Program-made: the position numbers and the translations under genes
Notes under the pieces: generated by a model
What the model was told of the DNA's origin: nothing
Seen by the model: the letters and a program-made list of their open reading frames with translations, nothing else
The model's database searches: none
Assembly (NCBI RefSeq): GCF_013407855.1
Contig: NZ_JACBZH010000001.1
Location: 558,001-622,000 of the forward strand
DNA: 64,000 nt
Origin: Actinopolymorpha rutila
GTDB taxonomy: Bacteria; Actinomycetota; Actinomycetes; Propionibacteriales; Actinopolymorphaceae
Reading direction: 5' to 3'
Shown here: one piece after another, positions 50,477 through 60,800 of the stretch
Position numbering within the stretch: the stretch's first letter is position 1
Layout: every line of letters starts with the position of its first letter

Positions 50477-53253
50477 CCGGCGGCGCGGGGACCGAAGGGC
50501 GAGGGCGGGACGTCGTACGGCTGCGGGTCGACGGGGCGCCGGTAGAGGTGGCCGAAGGCGCGACGGTGCTGGACGCCGTGCGCGCGGTCGGCGCGGACGT
50601 GCCCACGCTCTGCTTCGACGACCGGATGGCACCGTCGGGTGCCTGCCGGGTGTGCCTGGTGCGCACCGGCCGAGGCGTGGCCGCCGCGTGCACGACCCCG
50701 GCCGAGGAGAACGTCGACGTATGGACCGACGACCGCGAGGTCGCCGCCATGGTTCGCCGGGTGCTGGAGCTGATGGTCGAGCGGATCCCCGAACGAGCGC
50801 TGGAACTGCCCACCGAACTCACGGATGTGTGCGCGCGGCTCGGCGTGGAGCCGGCGGCGTTCGACCTGGCCGGCCGAGGTCTGGGCCGGGACGACTCCCA
50901 CCCGTACGTCCGGCTGGACGCCGACCTGTGCATCGCCTGCGGCCGGTGTGTACGGATGTGCGACGAGGTGCAGGGGACCTTCGCCCTGACCATGGCCGGC
51001 CGGGGCGCGGACACCGTCGTGGCGGCCGGCGCCGGCGGGCCGTGGGTGGAGTCGGCCTGCGTGTCCTGCGGTGGCTGTGTCGACTCCTGCCCGAGCGGCG
51101 CGCTGAGCGGGCCGGTCTCCGTGCTCACGTCGTACGCCACCGCGGGGACCGCGCCCACCACCCGCACTCCCGCCGCCCGCACCCCTCTCACCCGGACCGC
51201 CGGTGACCGCGCCTCTGACCTGGTCACCCGGACCACCTGCGGCTACTGCGGGGTGGGCTGCACCCTGGACGTGCACACCCGCGACACCGGCATCCTGGCC
51301 GTCACTCCGGCCCCGGACGGCCCGGTCAACCGCGGCCATGCCTGCGTCAAGGGCCGCTTCGCGTACGGGTTCGTGCGTTCCCCGGACCGGCTCACCACCC
51401 CGTTGGTGCGGCGGAGCGACCGGCTCGAACCCGCCACCTGGGACGAGGCGCTGGATGTGGTGGGCCGCGAACTGGCCCGGATCCGCGACCGGCACGGGCC
51501 GGACGCTATCGCCGCGATCTCCTCGGCCAGGTCCACCAACGAGGAGAACTACCTGCTGCAGAAGCTGATGCGGACGGCCATCGGCACCAACAACGTGGAC
51601 AACTGCTCCCGCATCTGCCACGCGCCCTCGGCCGCCGGACTGATCGCGAGCTTCGGGCTGGCCGGCGGGACCAACCCCGCCGAGGATCTCGACGTCGCCG
51701 ACTGCCTCCTCGTCGCCGGCGCCAACGTCACCCAGGCTCACCCGGTGATCGGCGCGCGGATCGTGCAGGCGGCCCTGCGCGGTGCCCGGCTGGTGGTCGT
51801 CGACCCGAGGCGGACCGAACTGGCCCGGCTGGCCGACGTCCACCTGCGCGGTCGGCCCGGGTCGAACGTGGCGGTGTTCAACGGACTTGCCCGGCTGCTT
51901 CTCGACCGCGGCTTCGTGGACGAGGAGTTTCTCGCGGCCCGCGCGGACGGGGTCGAGGAACTGCGGGAACTGCTGGCCGACTACCCGCCCGACCGCGTGG
52001 CCGACCTGAGCGGCGTCCCGCCGGACGCGCTGGCCGCGGCCGCCGAGGCGTACGGCACCGCGCGGCGGCCGGCGATCGTCTACGGGCTCGGCATCACCGA
52101 ACACGTGCACGGCACCGACGGAGTACGCACCCTCGCCAACCTCGCGATCCTGCGCGGCGCGGTCGGGACCCCGCACGGAATGGGCGTCAGCCCGCTGCGG
52201 GGCCAGAACAACGTGCAGGGCGCCTCCGACATGGGCGCGCTGCCCGACGTGCTACCGGGCTACCAGCGGGTCGACGACCCGCTGGTACGTGAGAGGTTCG
52301 CGGCGGCGTGGGGGACGCCGGTACCCGAACGGCCGGGCTTGCGGATTCCGGAGATGTTCGACGCCGCTCTGGCCGGGCGGGTGCGGGCGATGTATGTGTT
52401 CGGCGAGGACATCCTGGCGACCGACCCCAACTCCGGGCACGTCCGCGCGGCACTCGACGCGTGCGACTTCGTGGTGAGCCAGGAGATCTTCCCGTCCGCC
52501 ACCGCGCAGGTCGCCGACGTGGTGCTGCCGGGCAGCTCGTTTCTGGAGAAGGACGGCACGTTCGTCAACTTCGACCGGCGGTTTCAGCGGGTCCGGCCGG
52601 CGCTCGACCCGCCCGGCCAGGCGTACACCGACTTCGACGTGCTGCGGGCCGTCGGCGACGCGCTCGGCGTCGATCTCGGCTGCTCCGATCCGGCCGCCGC
52701 GCTGGCCGAGTGTGCCGAGCTCACCCCGGTGTTCGCCGGCATCTCCCACGAACGCCTCGACCGGGAGGGTGCGCTGCACTGGCCGTGCCGGAGACTCGAC
52801 GACCCGGGCGAGGCGAGGTTGTACGGAACGGCGTTCGCCACTCCGGACGGGCGCGCGCACCTCGCGGCCCGCCCGTGGCTGCCACCCGGCGAGCCGCCCG
52901 ACGCCGACTTCCCCTACGCCCTGATCACCGGCCGGCGGCTGGTGCACTACAACAGCGGAACGATGACGCGGCGTACGCCGAACCTGGCGCTGGTGCCCGG
53001 CGAACACCTCGACCTCCACCCCGACGACGCGAGGCGGCTGGGCGTCGGCGAGGGCGACCCGGTGGAGATCACCAGCCGGCGGGGCATGGTGACCGCTCCG
53101 GCCCGGGTGACCGACGAGGTGGCGGTGGGCGAGGTGTTCCTGACGTTCGCCTTCCCGGACGTGCCGGCGAACCTCCTCACCTCCTCCGAGGTGGACGAGG
53201 TGACGTCCTGCCCGGAGTACAAGCTCACCGCCGTCCGCCTGCGTCGCGCCTGA
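50473..53253 (+). CDS. Formate dehydrogenase alpha subunit (molybdopterin, NuoG-like N-terminus)
   Basis: A 926-residue protein. The first 210 residues resemble NuoG: a [2Fe-2S] cluster (Cys47, 58, 61, 73) and two [4Fe-4S] motifs (CIACGRCVRMC, CVSCGGCVDSCP). A Thr/Pro/Arg-rich linker (220-248) leads to the MopB domain: [4Fe-4S] with CGYCGVGC and C291, then NCSRICHAPSAAGL with the catalytic Cys382 followed by His383, so it is a cysteine rather than a selenocysteine enzyme. The end GRRLVHYNSGTMTRRTPNLA and a molybdopterin dinucleotide-binding domain are standard. It oxidises formate to CO2 with bis-MGD Mo or W, giving electrons to the beta subunit. No fdhD or gamma subunit gene is in the window. 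Confidence 0.92.
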   Translation: MTGGAGTEGRGRDVVRLRVDGAPVEVAEGATVLDAVRAVGADVPTLCFDDRMAPSGACRVCLVRTGRGVAAACTTPAEENVDVWTDDREVAAMVRRVLELMVERIPERALELPTELTDVCARLGVEPAAFDLAGRGLGRDDSHPYVRLDADLCIACGRCVRMCDEVQGTFALTMAGRGADTVVAAGAGGPWVESACVSCGGCVDSCPSGALSGPVSVLTSYATAGTAPTTRTPAARTPLTRTAGDRASDLVTRTTCGYCGVGCTLDVHTRDTGILAVTPAPDGPVNRGHACVKGRFAYGFVRSPDRLTTPLVRRSDRLEPATWDEALDVVGRELARIRDRHGPDAIAAISSARSTNEENYLLQKLMRTAIGTNNVDNCSRICHAPSAAGLIASFGLAGGTNPAEDLDVADCLLVAGANVTQAHPVIGARIVQAALRGARLVVVDPRRTELARLADVHLRGRPGSNVAVFNGLARLLLDRGFVDEEFLAARADGVEELRELLADYPPDRVADLSGVPPDALAAAAEAYGTARRPAIVYGLGITEHVHGTDGVRTLANLAILRGAVGTPHGMGVSPLRGQNNVQGASDMGALPDVLPGYQRVDDPLVRERFAAAWGTPVPERPGLRIPEMFDAALAGRVRAMYVFGEDILATDPNSGHVRAALDACDFVVSQEIFPSATAQVADVVLPGSSFLEKDGTFVNFDRRFQRVRPALDPPGQAYTDFDVLRAVGDALGVDLGCSDPAAALAECAELTPVFAGISHERLDREGALHWPCRRLDDPGEARLYGTAFATPDGRAHLAARPWLPPGEPPDADFPYALITGRRLVHYNSGTMTRRTPNLALVPGEHLDLHPDDARRLGVGEGDPVEITSRRGMVTAPARVTDEVAVGEVFLTFAFPDVPANLLTSSEVDEVTSCPEYKLTAVRLRRA

Positions 53254-53278
53254 CGCCTGGGCCGCCACCGGAGCAGCC

Positions 53279-54163
53279 TCAGGCCGTGCGGAACTGCGTG
53301 CGGAGGATGGCGTCGAACGCCCGCCCGCCGAGCAGTCGCCGGGTGTGCACGAGCAGCTTGGCCGCGGGGGTGACGACGTAACGGGTGCGCGGCCGGGAGT
53401 TGGTGACCGCGTGGTCGATCACCCGGGCCACCGCCTCGGGCCGCGCCGACAGCAGAGGAGAGCGGTAGCCCTGCGCCATCTGGTGTTCGGCGGACTGGTT
53501 GAGCGCGGAGTAAGGCCCGGACGGCGCGGCCTGCCCGGCGAGATTTCCCGACGCGGTGGCGGCGAAGCCGGTGCGGATCAGGCCCGGCTCGACCAGGCTC
53601 ACCCGGACCCCGAACGGCGCGGCCTCGAACCGCAGCGCGTCGGTCAGCGCCTCCACGGCGTACTTGCTGGCGTGGTAGTAGCCTCCGACCGGGAAGACCA
53701 GCCGGCCGCCCATCGAGCCGACGTTGACGATCCGGCCGCGACCCGCGCGCCGCATGCCCGGCAGGACGAGCTGGGCCATCCGGGCCAGCCCGAAGACGTT
53801 GGTCTCGAACTGCCGTCGCACGGCGTCCAGGTCGGTCTCCTCGACGGTGCCGTAGGCGCCGTAGCCGGCGTTGTTGACCAGCGCGCCGACGAACCCGTGT
53901 GCGGCCTCGACCTCCTCGACGGCGGCCCGCATCGAGGCCTCGTCGGTCACGTCGAGGGCGAGCACGTGGGCGCCGGCGGCGGCGAGGTCGGCGATGGAGT
54001 CGGTGCGCCGGGCGGTGGCGTAGACGGTCAGATCGGGGCGGCGGGCCAGCCGGAGCGCGGCGGCCCGGCCGATGCCGGAGGAAGTTCCGGTGATCAGTAC
54101 CGCCGTGGTTTTCGCGTCGGCGGCCCGGCCGGAGCCGGCGGTGTGCTCGGACGGGGTTGTCAT
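53279..54163 (-). CDS. Short-chain dehydrogenase/reductase
   Basis: A 294-residue SDR with cofactor motif VLITGTSSGIGRAAAL, NNAGYGAYG, and active-site YYHASKYAVEAL (Tyr, Lys) preceded by VNVGSMGG. The C-terminal extension (about 230-294) with KLLVHTRRLLGGRAFDAIL is of the sort found in retinol-dehydrogenase-like SDRs. It is translated from the tetR-SDR operon (4-nt overlap with the regulator) and converges with the formate dehydrogenase gene. Confidence 0.9.
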   Translation of the reverse strand: MTTPSEHTAGSGRAADAKTTAVLITGTSSGIGRAAALRLARRPDLTVYATARRTDSIADLAAAGAHVLALDVTDEASMRAAVEEVEAAHGFVGALVNNAGYGAYGTVEETDLDAVRRQFETNVFGLARMAQLVLPGMRRAGRGRIVNVGSMGGRLVFPVGGYYHASKYAVEALTDALRFEAAPFGVRVSLVEPGLIRTGFAATASGNLAGQAAPSGPYSALNQSAEHQMAQGYRSPLLSARPEAVARVIDHAVTNSRPRTRYVVTPAAKLLVHTRRLLGGRAFDAILRTQFRTA

Positions 54164-54831
54164 ACGGACTCCAGAGGGTTGGTGCGGGCGTGGTCCAGTC
54201 CCGCGACGAACAACTGCACCCCGTGACGTAGTCGCCGGACCGGGGTGGCGTGGTCGGAAAGGTCGGCCTCCAGGCCCCGGGTGAACGCGAGCAGCAGGTC
54301 CGCGAACTCCTCGGCGTCGGCCCTGGGCGGCACGACACGACCGGCCGCGCCGGCGAGCAGGTCACGCATCGCCTGCTCGTACTCGCTGATCAGATCGGCC
54401 GACGTGCGGGCGTCCACGCTCAGCAGCTCGGCGGCATGTGCCGGGCTGTCCTGCCACAACCGCAGCGTCAGCCGGAGCTTCGCCTCCAGGGCGGACGTCA
54501 GCTGGTCGGCGAGCTCGTCCTTGGACTCCAGCCCGGCGCGGGCGTCGGCCAGGGTCTGCGCGAGCAGCCGGCGGGTGAGCCGGCGAAACACGTCCTCCTT
54601 GTTGCGGACGTACTGGTAGACCGCCGGGCGGGACATCCCGGCCTCCCGGGCGATGTCGTCCATCGTCGTGCGGCGCACACCGTGCCGGGTGAAGCAGGTG
54701 TAGGCCGCGGTCAGGATCGGGTCGAGCCGCGCGTCCTCGGAGTCGTCGCCGGCACTCCGGTCACCCGCCGGCCCGGTCTCCGGGCCCCGCTCCGTCTCGG
54801 ACGTCTTCCTGCTCGGCGCTCGCTTCGACAT
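54160..54831 (-). CDS. TetR family transcriptional regulator
   Basis: A 223-residue regulator. After a 40-residue charged N-terminus comes the helix-turn-helix (RRTTMDDIAREAGMSRPAVYQYVRN) and a C-terminal ligand domain. ATG 54831 lies directly next to an inverted repeat at 54834-54857, which likely is its own operator. The stop overlaps the start of the SDR gene (ATGA), so the regulator controls an enzyme made from the same mRNA. Confidence 0.88.
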   Translation of the reverse strand: MSKRAPSRKTSETERGPETGPAGDRSAGDDSEDARLDPILTAAYTCFTRHGVRRTTMDDIAREAGMSRPAVYQYVRNKEDVFRRLTRRLLAQTLADARAGLESKDELADQLTSALEAKLRLTLRLWQDSPAHAAELLSVDARTSADLISEYEQAMRDLLAGAAGRVVPPRADAEEFADLLLAFTRGLEADLSDHATPVRRLRHGVQLFVAGLDHARTNPLESV

Positions 54832-54833
54832 GC

Positions 54834-54857
54834 TGACATTGTGTGCATGGAATGTCA
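54834..54857. promoter_or_regulatory. Perfect inverted repeat, likely TetR autoregulatory operator
   Basis: TGACATT (54834-54840) and AATGTCA (54851-54857) are perfect 7-bp arms separated by 10 nt. The site begins 3 nt upstream of the TetR start codon, so bound protein would block transcription of the TetR-SDR operon. Confidence 0.78.
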
Positions 54858-54909
54858 GCTCGTCAAGCCGACCCGATCGGCGGCAGCGGTAGGCGACCCG
54901 CACGGACGG

Positions 54910-56649
54910 TCAGGCGACCTGCTCCGCGAAGATCTGCGAAAAGCGACGCTGCTGGGTGATCAGCTGCTCGTAGGTTCCGTGTTCGACGATCCGACCTTCG
55001 TCCAGGACGTAGATGTGGTCCATGCCTTTGAGGGTCCACGCACGGTGCGAAACGACGATCGTGATCCGGTCGGATCTGGTCCGCTGTAGCTCGGCAAAGA
55101 TCTGCTGCTCCGCCTCCGCGTCGATGGCTGACGTGGGTTCGTCGAGAATCCAGATCGGAGCGTCGCGCAGGTAGATGCGCGCGAGGGCGAGTCGTTGCCA
55201 CTGACCGCCCGAGAGGCCGACCCCTCCGAACTGCGAGCCGAGTTGGGTGTCGAGTCCGTCGCCCAACCTTCGGACGAAATCTCCGGCGTGAGCGGAGTCG
55301 AGGGCCTGCCAGATCTCGTCGTCGGTCGCCTTACCGTCCGGTCGGCCGATTCTGATGGTGTCCCGGACAGTGAATTCGTAGCGGCCGAACTCCTGCGTGA
55401 GCAGTCCGAAGTAGCCGAGACGTGCCGCCAGCGGCAGGGCTGTGGCGTCCACGCCGTCGACCGCGACCACTCCGGCATCGGGTTCGAGGAGTCCGAGAAC
55501 CGTGTTGATCGCGGTCGTCTTACCCGCACCGTTCACTCCGACGAGCGCAATGATCTGGCCCTTCTCCGCAGAGAACGAGAGTTCCCTGATCGCCGGCTCG
55601 GTCGAGCCCGGATAGGTGACGGTCAGACGGCGCGCGTCGACGCTCTGGGCGTCGGATCGGATCTGGGTGTCCACCGAGTGTGAAACAGACTCCACGAACT
55701 GACGGTATGCGCGGACCTTCGGGGCGAACGAGATCAGGTCGCCGAAGGAAAACCCCGCGGACCTGGTGGCCGCCACTCCGGACAGAACGCCGACGATTCC
55801 CGCGGCGATTCCCGCGCCTCCGGATCCTCCCACGACCACGCCGGCCAGCGCTCCGCCCAGCAATATCGCGGTGCCGCCACCGGAAATGGTCCCGGTACGC
55901 GTGAGCAGAACAAGGATGCGGTCGAGAATCGCATTGGCCGTCCTGCGGCGAGTGTCGGCCACCTCCGCCACGACGGCACCTGAGCCGAGGGTCGCCAGTT
56001 CGGTGGCCGTGCGTTGCCCGACCAGTTGCTCGACGGCGTACTCCGAACGCCTCTCCCACTCCCCGTACGGAACGAACGCCGCGTCCTGCATCTTGGCGTC
56101 CCAGGCGAACACCAGCAGGTTGGGAAGGAGCGCGGCGACCACCAGGACGCCCGCGACGGGGCTGATCCTCCAGACCGACACGCACAGCGCGGCGGCGGTG
56201 ACGAGTGCGCCCGCCGACGCCACCACCGAGCTCGCCAACCTGCCCAGGTCGGGCAGTGAACTACGGCAGCCCTGAATGGTCGCATTGGTCTGCGCCTGGC
56301 CGACGCGTTGCGGCGGAAGCGCTGCAACCGCCCGCATGAGCTCGTCCTGATAGCGGGCACGTAGACGGTTCGCCGTCCGCTGACCGATCAGGTTCGTGTT
56401 CTGCTCCATCGCCTGCCCGAGACCGAGCAGGACGGTCAGCACCACGAGCGGGGGGACGAACTCGCGCGGCGTACCCCCTGATGTCTCGACGAGCCAGGAA
56501 ACCACGAGCACCTGGGCGGCGGGGGTGACTGCCAGTACCAGGTAACCGACGATCACCCTCAGCAGCCAGGTCGGAGCGTAACCCCAGGCGCGTCGAACCG
56601 AGTACACCGAAGCGTCCACAGCAGCGCGGAACGCGTCAACCCTGGTCAT
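54910..56649 (-). CDS. ABC transporter fused permease/ATPase (exporter type)
   Basis: A 579-residue half-transporter: a membrane part with about six spans (residues 25-310; APTWLLRVIVGYLVLAVTPA first) and a nucleotide-binding domain. Walker A is GVNGAGKTT (about 370), the signature LSGGQWQRLALARIY (about 478), Walker B IWILDEPTSAIDAEAEQQ (about 496) and the H-loop VSHRAWTL. It resembles peptide/lipid exporters acting as dimers. No partner, peptide precursor or regulator lies beside it. The ATG at 56649 follows AGGAGA. The first half is less GC-biased at third positions than the flanking genes, suggesting later acquisition. Confidence 0.9.
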   Translation of the reverse strand: MTRVDAFRAAVDASVYSVRRAWGYAPTWLLRVIVGYLVLAVTPAAQVLVVSWLVETSGGTPREFVPPLVVLTVLLGLGQAMEQNTNLIGQRTANRLRARYQDELMRAVAALPPQRVGQAQTNATIQGCRSSLPDLGRLASSVVASAGALVTAAALCVSVWRISPVAGVLVVAALLPNLLVFAWDAKMQDAAFVPYGEWERRSEYAVEQLVGQRTATELATLGSGAVVAEVADTRRRTANAILDRILVLLTRTGTISGGGTAILLGGALAGVVVGGSGGAGIAAGIVGVLSGVAATRSAGFSFGDLISFAPKVRAYRQFVESVSHSVDTQIRSDAQSVDARRLTVTYPGSTEPAIRELSFSAEKGQIIALVGVNGAGKTTAINTVLGLLEPDAGVVAVDGVDATALPLAARLGYFGLLTQEFGRYEFTVRDTIRIGRPDGKATDDEIWQALDSAHAGDFVRRLGDGLDTQLGSQFGGVGLSGGQWQRLALARIYLRDAPIWILDEPTSAIDAEAEQQIFAELQRTRSDRITIVVSHRAWTLKGMDHIYVLDEGRIVEHGTYEQLITQQRRFSQIFAEQVA

Positions 56650-56852
56650 CGGCAGATCTCCTGTGGCCTTCTCGACTCGTGCCCGCCCGATCGCCGCGGA
56701 CCCCGACGATCTTCGCAGGCGTGTCCACCCGGTTTCCGTGTCGCTTCCTGCGTCGGATCCACGGTCGACGCCCGCGTCCGGGAGTGATCGGGGCCGGGAA
56801 ACACCGGCGTGTCCGCACACATGCGACCGGCCCCACGGGGTATCGAGATCAG

Positions 56853-57683
56853 GTGGACTTCGGAGTGGGTTACTTCCCGACACATGACGCCATGCGACCC
56901 GGCCCCCTGGCGCGGATGCTCGAGGAGCGCGGCCAGAGCGCCGTCTACTTCGCCGAGCACACGCACATCCCGGCCAGCCGCGAGTCGCCGTATCCGGCAG
57001 GTGAGCCGCTGCCGACGAAGTACTGGCACTGCTACGACCTGTTCGTCGCGCTGACCGCGGCTGCCGAGGCGACGTCGAGCCTGCGCATCGGCAGCGGCGT
57101 GTGCCTGGTCATCGAGCGCGACCCGATCGTGACCGCGAAGGAGGTCGCCAGCATCGACCACCTGTCCGGTGGCCGTTTCGAGTTCGGCGTGGGCGCGGGT
57201 TGGAACCGCGAGGAGATGCGCCACCACGGCACCGACCCGAAGCAGCGGATGGCCGTCCTGCGCGAGCGCGTCGAGGCGATGCAGGCGATCTGGACCGAAG
57301 AGGAGGCGTCGTACGCCGGACGATTCGTGACGTTCGACCGCATCTGGTCCTACCCCAAGCCGGCGCAGCGTCCATACCCGCCGGTGCTCGTCGGCGGCGA
57401 CGGCCCGACCGTCCTGGACCGGGTGCTGACCTTCGGCGACGAGTGGTTCCCCAACTACTCCGGCGACGCGATCTTCGGTCGGGTCGCCGAGCTGCGCAAC
57501 CGCGCCGAGCGCCCGGTCGCGGTGCAGATGCTCTCCGCGCCGGCCGACCCGGCAGTGCTCGAACGCATGCAGGAGGCCGGCATCAAGCGGGCCAACCACT
57601 GGCTGCCGTCGGGTTCGCGCAGCACCGTCGAACGCGCGCTGGAGCAGTGGGAGGCGGCCATCGCCGACTTCAACGGCGAGTGA
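56853..57683 (+). CDS. LLM class (F420-dependent-like) oxidoreductase
   Basis: A 276-residue luciferase-like TIM barrel: VDFGVGYFPTHDAMRPGPLA, SLRIGSGVCLVIERDPIVTA (the strand following the cofactor phosphate) and SGGRFEFGVGAGWNREEMRHH, a strong signature of actinobacterial LLM proteins that use F420 or FMN. The substrate is unknown. GTG at 56853 begins the conserved region; a longer upstream reading would be arginine-rich. It diverges from the ABC exporter. Confidence 0.88.
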   Translation: MDFGVGYFPTHDAMRPGPLARMLEERGQSAVYFAEHTHIPASRESPYPAGEPLPTKYWHCYDLFVALTAAAEATSSLRIGSGVCLVIERDPIVTAKEVASIDHLSGGRFEFGVGAGWNREEMRHHGTDPKQRMAVLRERVEAMQAIWTEEEASYAGRFVTFDRIWSYPKPAQRPYPPVLVGGDGPTVLDRVLTFGDEWFPNYSGDAIFGRVAELRNRAERPVAVQMLSAPADPAVLERMQEAGIKRANHWLPSGSRSTVERALEQWEAAIADFNGE

Positions 57684-57887
57684 TTCCCGGCCGCGGGTCG
57701 ATGCGCAACCGGTGAGGTCGGGCCGGTCGGGTCGGCCCGCGGCCAGATTTGTCCATTCGGGCAAGAAGTACGACTTATTTTGGTACGCCACTGGTTACGA
57801 TCGCGTCTGCTCGGCAAGCGCTCTCCCAATCCTGAGCGCCCGGCGCGTACGTCCTGGTGGTACGCCCGGGTGGCGGAAGGGATCCGC

Positions 57888-60800
57888 ATGAGTCGTCTCG
57901 CCCGTCTCGCGGTCGCCGTCGTCGCGTTGGCCCTCGTGGTACCGCTCGGTGCCGCCACCCGCGTGCGGCCGGCCTCCGGCGCCACCACCTCGACCGGCTC
58001 CATCACCTCGTCCGCCGCGTCCGCCGCGACCGCCGCGACCGCCGCGACCGCCTCGACCTTGCCGAGCGGGTCCGAGGACGACCTCGCTCGTACGTACTAC
58101 CACCTGCTGCTGCGCAACACCCGCTTCCAGGAGAGCACCTGGAACGCCGAGCAGGGCACGTACGGCATCGAGAACTGGGACGTCGTGGGCGTCCTCGGCA
58201 ACGCCGTCCTGCTGAGGTTCGGGACGTACGACGCGTCCGTGGCCGGGGTCTCCCACGAGGTGCTGCGCGATCACACGATCCGCGGTCTCGAGGCCGCCGT
58301 CGCCGCGAACAGGTTCGTCGACCCCGCGCACGGGACGTGGGGCGCGCGGATCTACTGGGACGCGACCATGGAGGCGTACCTCGTCGCCGCCGCGCACCTG
58401 ATGTGGGCCGACCTCGACGACCGTACCCGCGCCGGTGTCGACACCATCCTGCGTGGGGAGGCGGGTTACCTCGTGGACGTGGGCGCCGAACCCGGCGACC
58501 CCGACCGGGAGGGCGGCACCACCAACGGCCTGCGAGGCGGGTACGTCGGCGACACCAAGTTGGAGGAGATGGGCGCCCGCACGATGATGCTGGCCGCCGC
58601 CGACGCGTTCCTTCCAGGCGACGCCGACCAGGCGCACTGGCGGGAGTGGCTGAACCGCTGGACCCTGAACATGGACGGCCTCCCGGTCGCCGACCGGGTG
58701 AACCCGACGGTGGTCGAGGGCAAACCCGTGTCGGAGTGGACGGGGGCACAGAACATCTTCGACACCTTCACCAGTGAGAACCACGGTGGCTGGAACGGCA
58801 TGTACCAGCAGTCGGCCGCCACCTACCCCGGCCGTAACGTCGTGCAGTACCTCATCGCCGGGCAGCCGGTCCCGGTCAGTCAGCAGACGCTGCCCAGCAA
58901 CGACGAGATCCTGGGTGTGCTGAACCAGTTGGGCACCGACGCCGGGGTGCCGGCCGAGCTGATGGTCGGCGACCGCGTGCACTTCTACGGACGCAGCCTG
59001 ATCCCGTTGACCTACCGCGCCATGGTCACCGGCGACCGGATGGCGGCCCGGGCCGAGCGCATGCTCGCCGCCCGGCTCGGTCCGTACGTGGAGTACCCGC
59101 CGGCGGGGATGCTGGTGAAGTTCCGGCGGGGGACGGGGTACGAGACGGAGGCGCGGGCCGAGGTCGCCATGTCGTACCTCCTGCACTACTGGCGCGCGCA
59201 CCTGGCCGGCGACGTGGCGCCGGTGAGTGAGCAGGAGTACTTCGCGCGGGCGTCGAAGGTCACCGACTTCGGCGACGTGCCCGGCCTGGTCAACCAGCAG
59301 TCACCGGCGGCGCTGATGTCGGCGGTGACCAAGCCGGGGTACGTGAAGTTCGCGTACCTCCCGCAGCACGACGACTGGCTGTTCGACGTGAGCGCCAAGG
59401 CGCCGTCGTTCCTGCCGTCGGTGACCGCGGTGGACGAACACACCTCGCGTTCGTACACACGGCTGCGCGACGGCGTGGACGCGACCGCGACCGTCGTGCG
59501 GCGGGGTGATTCCTACGCGGGCTACACCACGCTCCCGAACGGCTCGGTCGTCTACGCCACCACCGGGACCGGCGACGACGAGGGGTCGCTGCGGTTGCGC
59601 AACCTCGACATGCCCGGGGTGCCCGGGCTGGACGGCGCCCGGACGTTCACCACATCGACCGGGAGCACGACGCTGGCGCCGGACGGGCTCGGTGGCGGCG
59701 GGACCGAGCAACTTGCCTTCGTCCCGACGCAGGCGCGCTACGTGCGGATGACGGGGGTGCAGGCCGCTTCGCAGTGGGGATACTCGATGTACGAGTTCGA
59801 GGTGCGCGGGCCCTCCTCGGAGGCAAACCTGGCGCTGAACCAGCCGGCCACCGCGTCCTCCAGCTACGGCGAGGCGTCGGTGCCGGCGAAGGCGGTCGAC
59901 GGCGACCCGGCCACCCGATGGGCGAACTCCGCTGCCGAACGCCCGACGATGAAGGGCTGGTTCGCGGTCGACCTGGGCGCCTCGCGAACGGTGTCCCGCG
60001 TGACGATCCAGTGGCAGGAGGACGCCTGGCCGATCAGCTACCGGATCGAGGTCTCCGACGACGGGCAGAACTGGGGTACGGTGACGAGCGTTCCGAGGTG
60101 GCAGGACGTGGGCAGGTCGTGGCTGAACGTCGACGGGCGCGCCGGCTTCGTCGTCCGGGGCAGCACGAACCCGATCGCGGTCTCGCCGACCGGTGTCGCG
60201 TTGTCCCACGGTCCGGCGAGCGGCGCCGCGGGCATGGTCGTACAGGGTTTCCCGGCGCAGCCGGCGGAACAGACCGCCCGGCTGGCCGCAGCACCGCAGC
60301 CCTCCGGTGGCCCAGCTGCTGTGCGTTCGGCGTCGAGCGACGGCTACCTGAGTCTGTTCAACCTGGGTTCGGTTCCCGTCGACAAGGTGGCCTTGACGGT
60401 GCCGCAGGGTGGCAACGCCCGCACGCTCTACCTCGGCCGGCAGGTGACGACCACGACCGGTCTGACGTACGACGTCGGCCTGGCCGCGGGTACGGCAGCC
60501 GTGCAGGCGCCGCGCTTCCGCCTCTCGGCGCCCCAGTCGGGTGAGCAGGTGCCTGCCGGTCTGGTCGCGGAAGTGGTCGACTCCCACCTTGTCCGGTTGA
60601 CGAATCCGGCGGGCAGCCCCGCTGTCAAGATGATGTTGACGTCGGTGTCGACCGGTGAGCGTTCGGCCGTCAGCGTGCCGAGTGGCCGGTCCCGGGAGGT
60701 GCGCTTCCGGACCGGAGTCCTGACGCCGACGACAGACCTGGCCCGGGACCGGATCACCTATCCCTCCTCGCCGTTGCCGCCCGGGATGAGCGACCCCGAC

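Noticed and set aside
51601..51640. Possible selenocysteine at the formate dehydrogenase active site
   Set aside because: The codon at the active-site position is TGC (Cys382); there is no in-frame TGA.
49864..52176. 770-codon open frame on the minus strand across fdhB and fdhA
   Set aside because: Shadow of the formate dehydrogenase genes, whose cluster motifs are complete on the plus strand.
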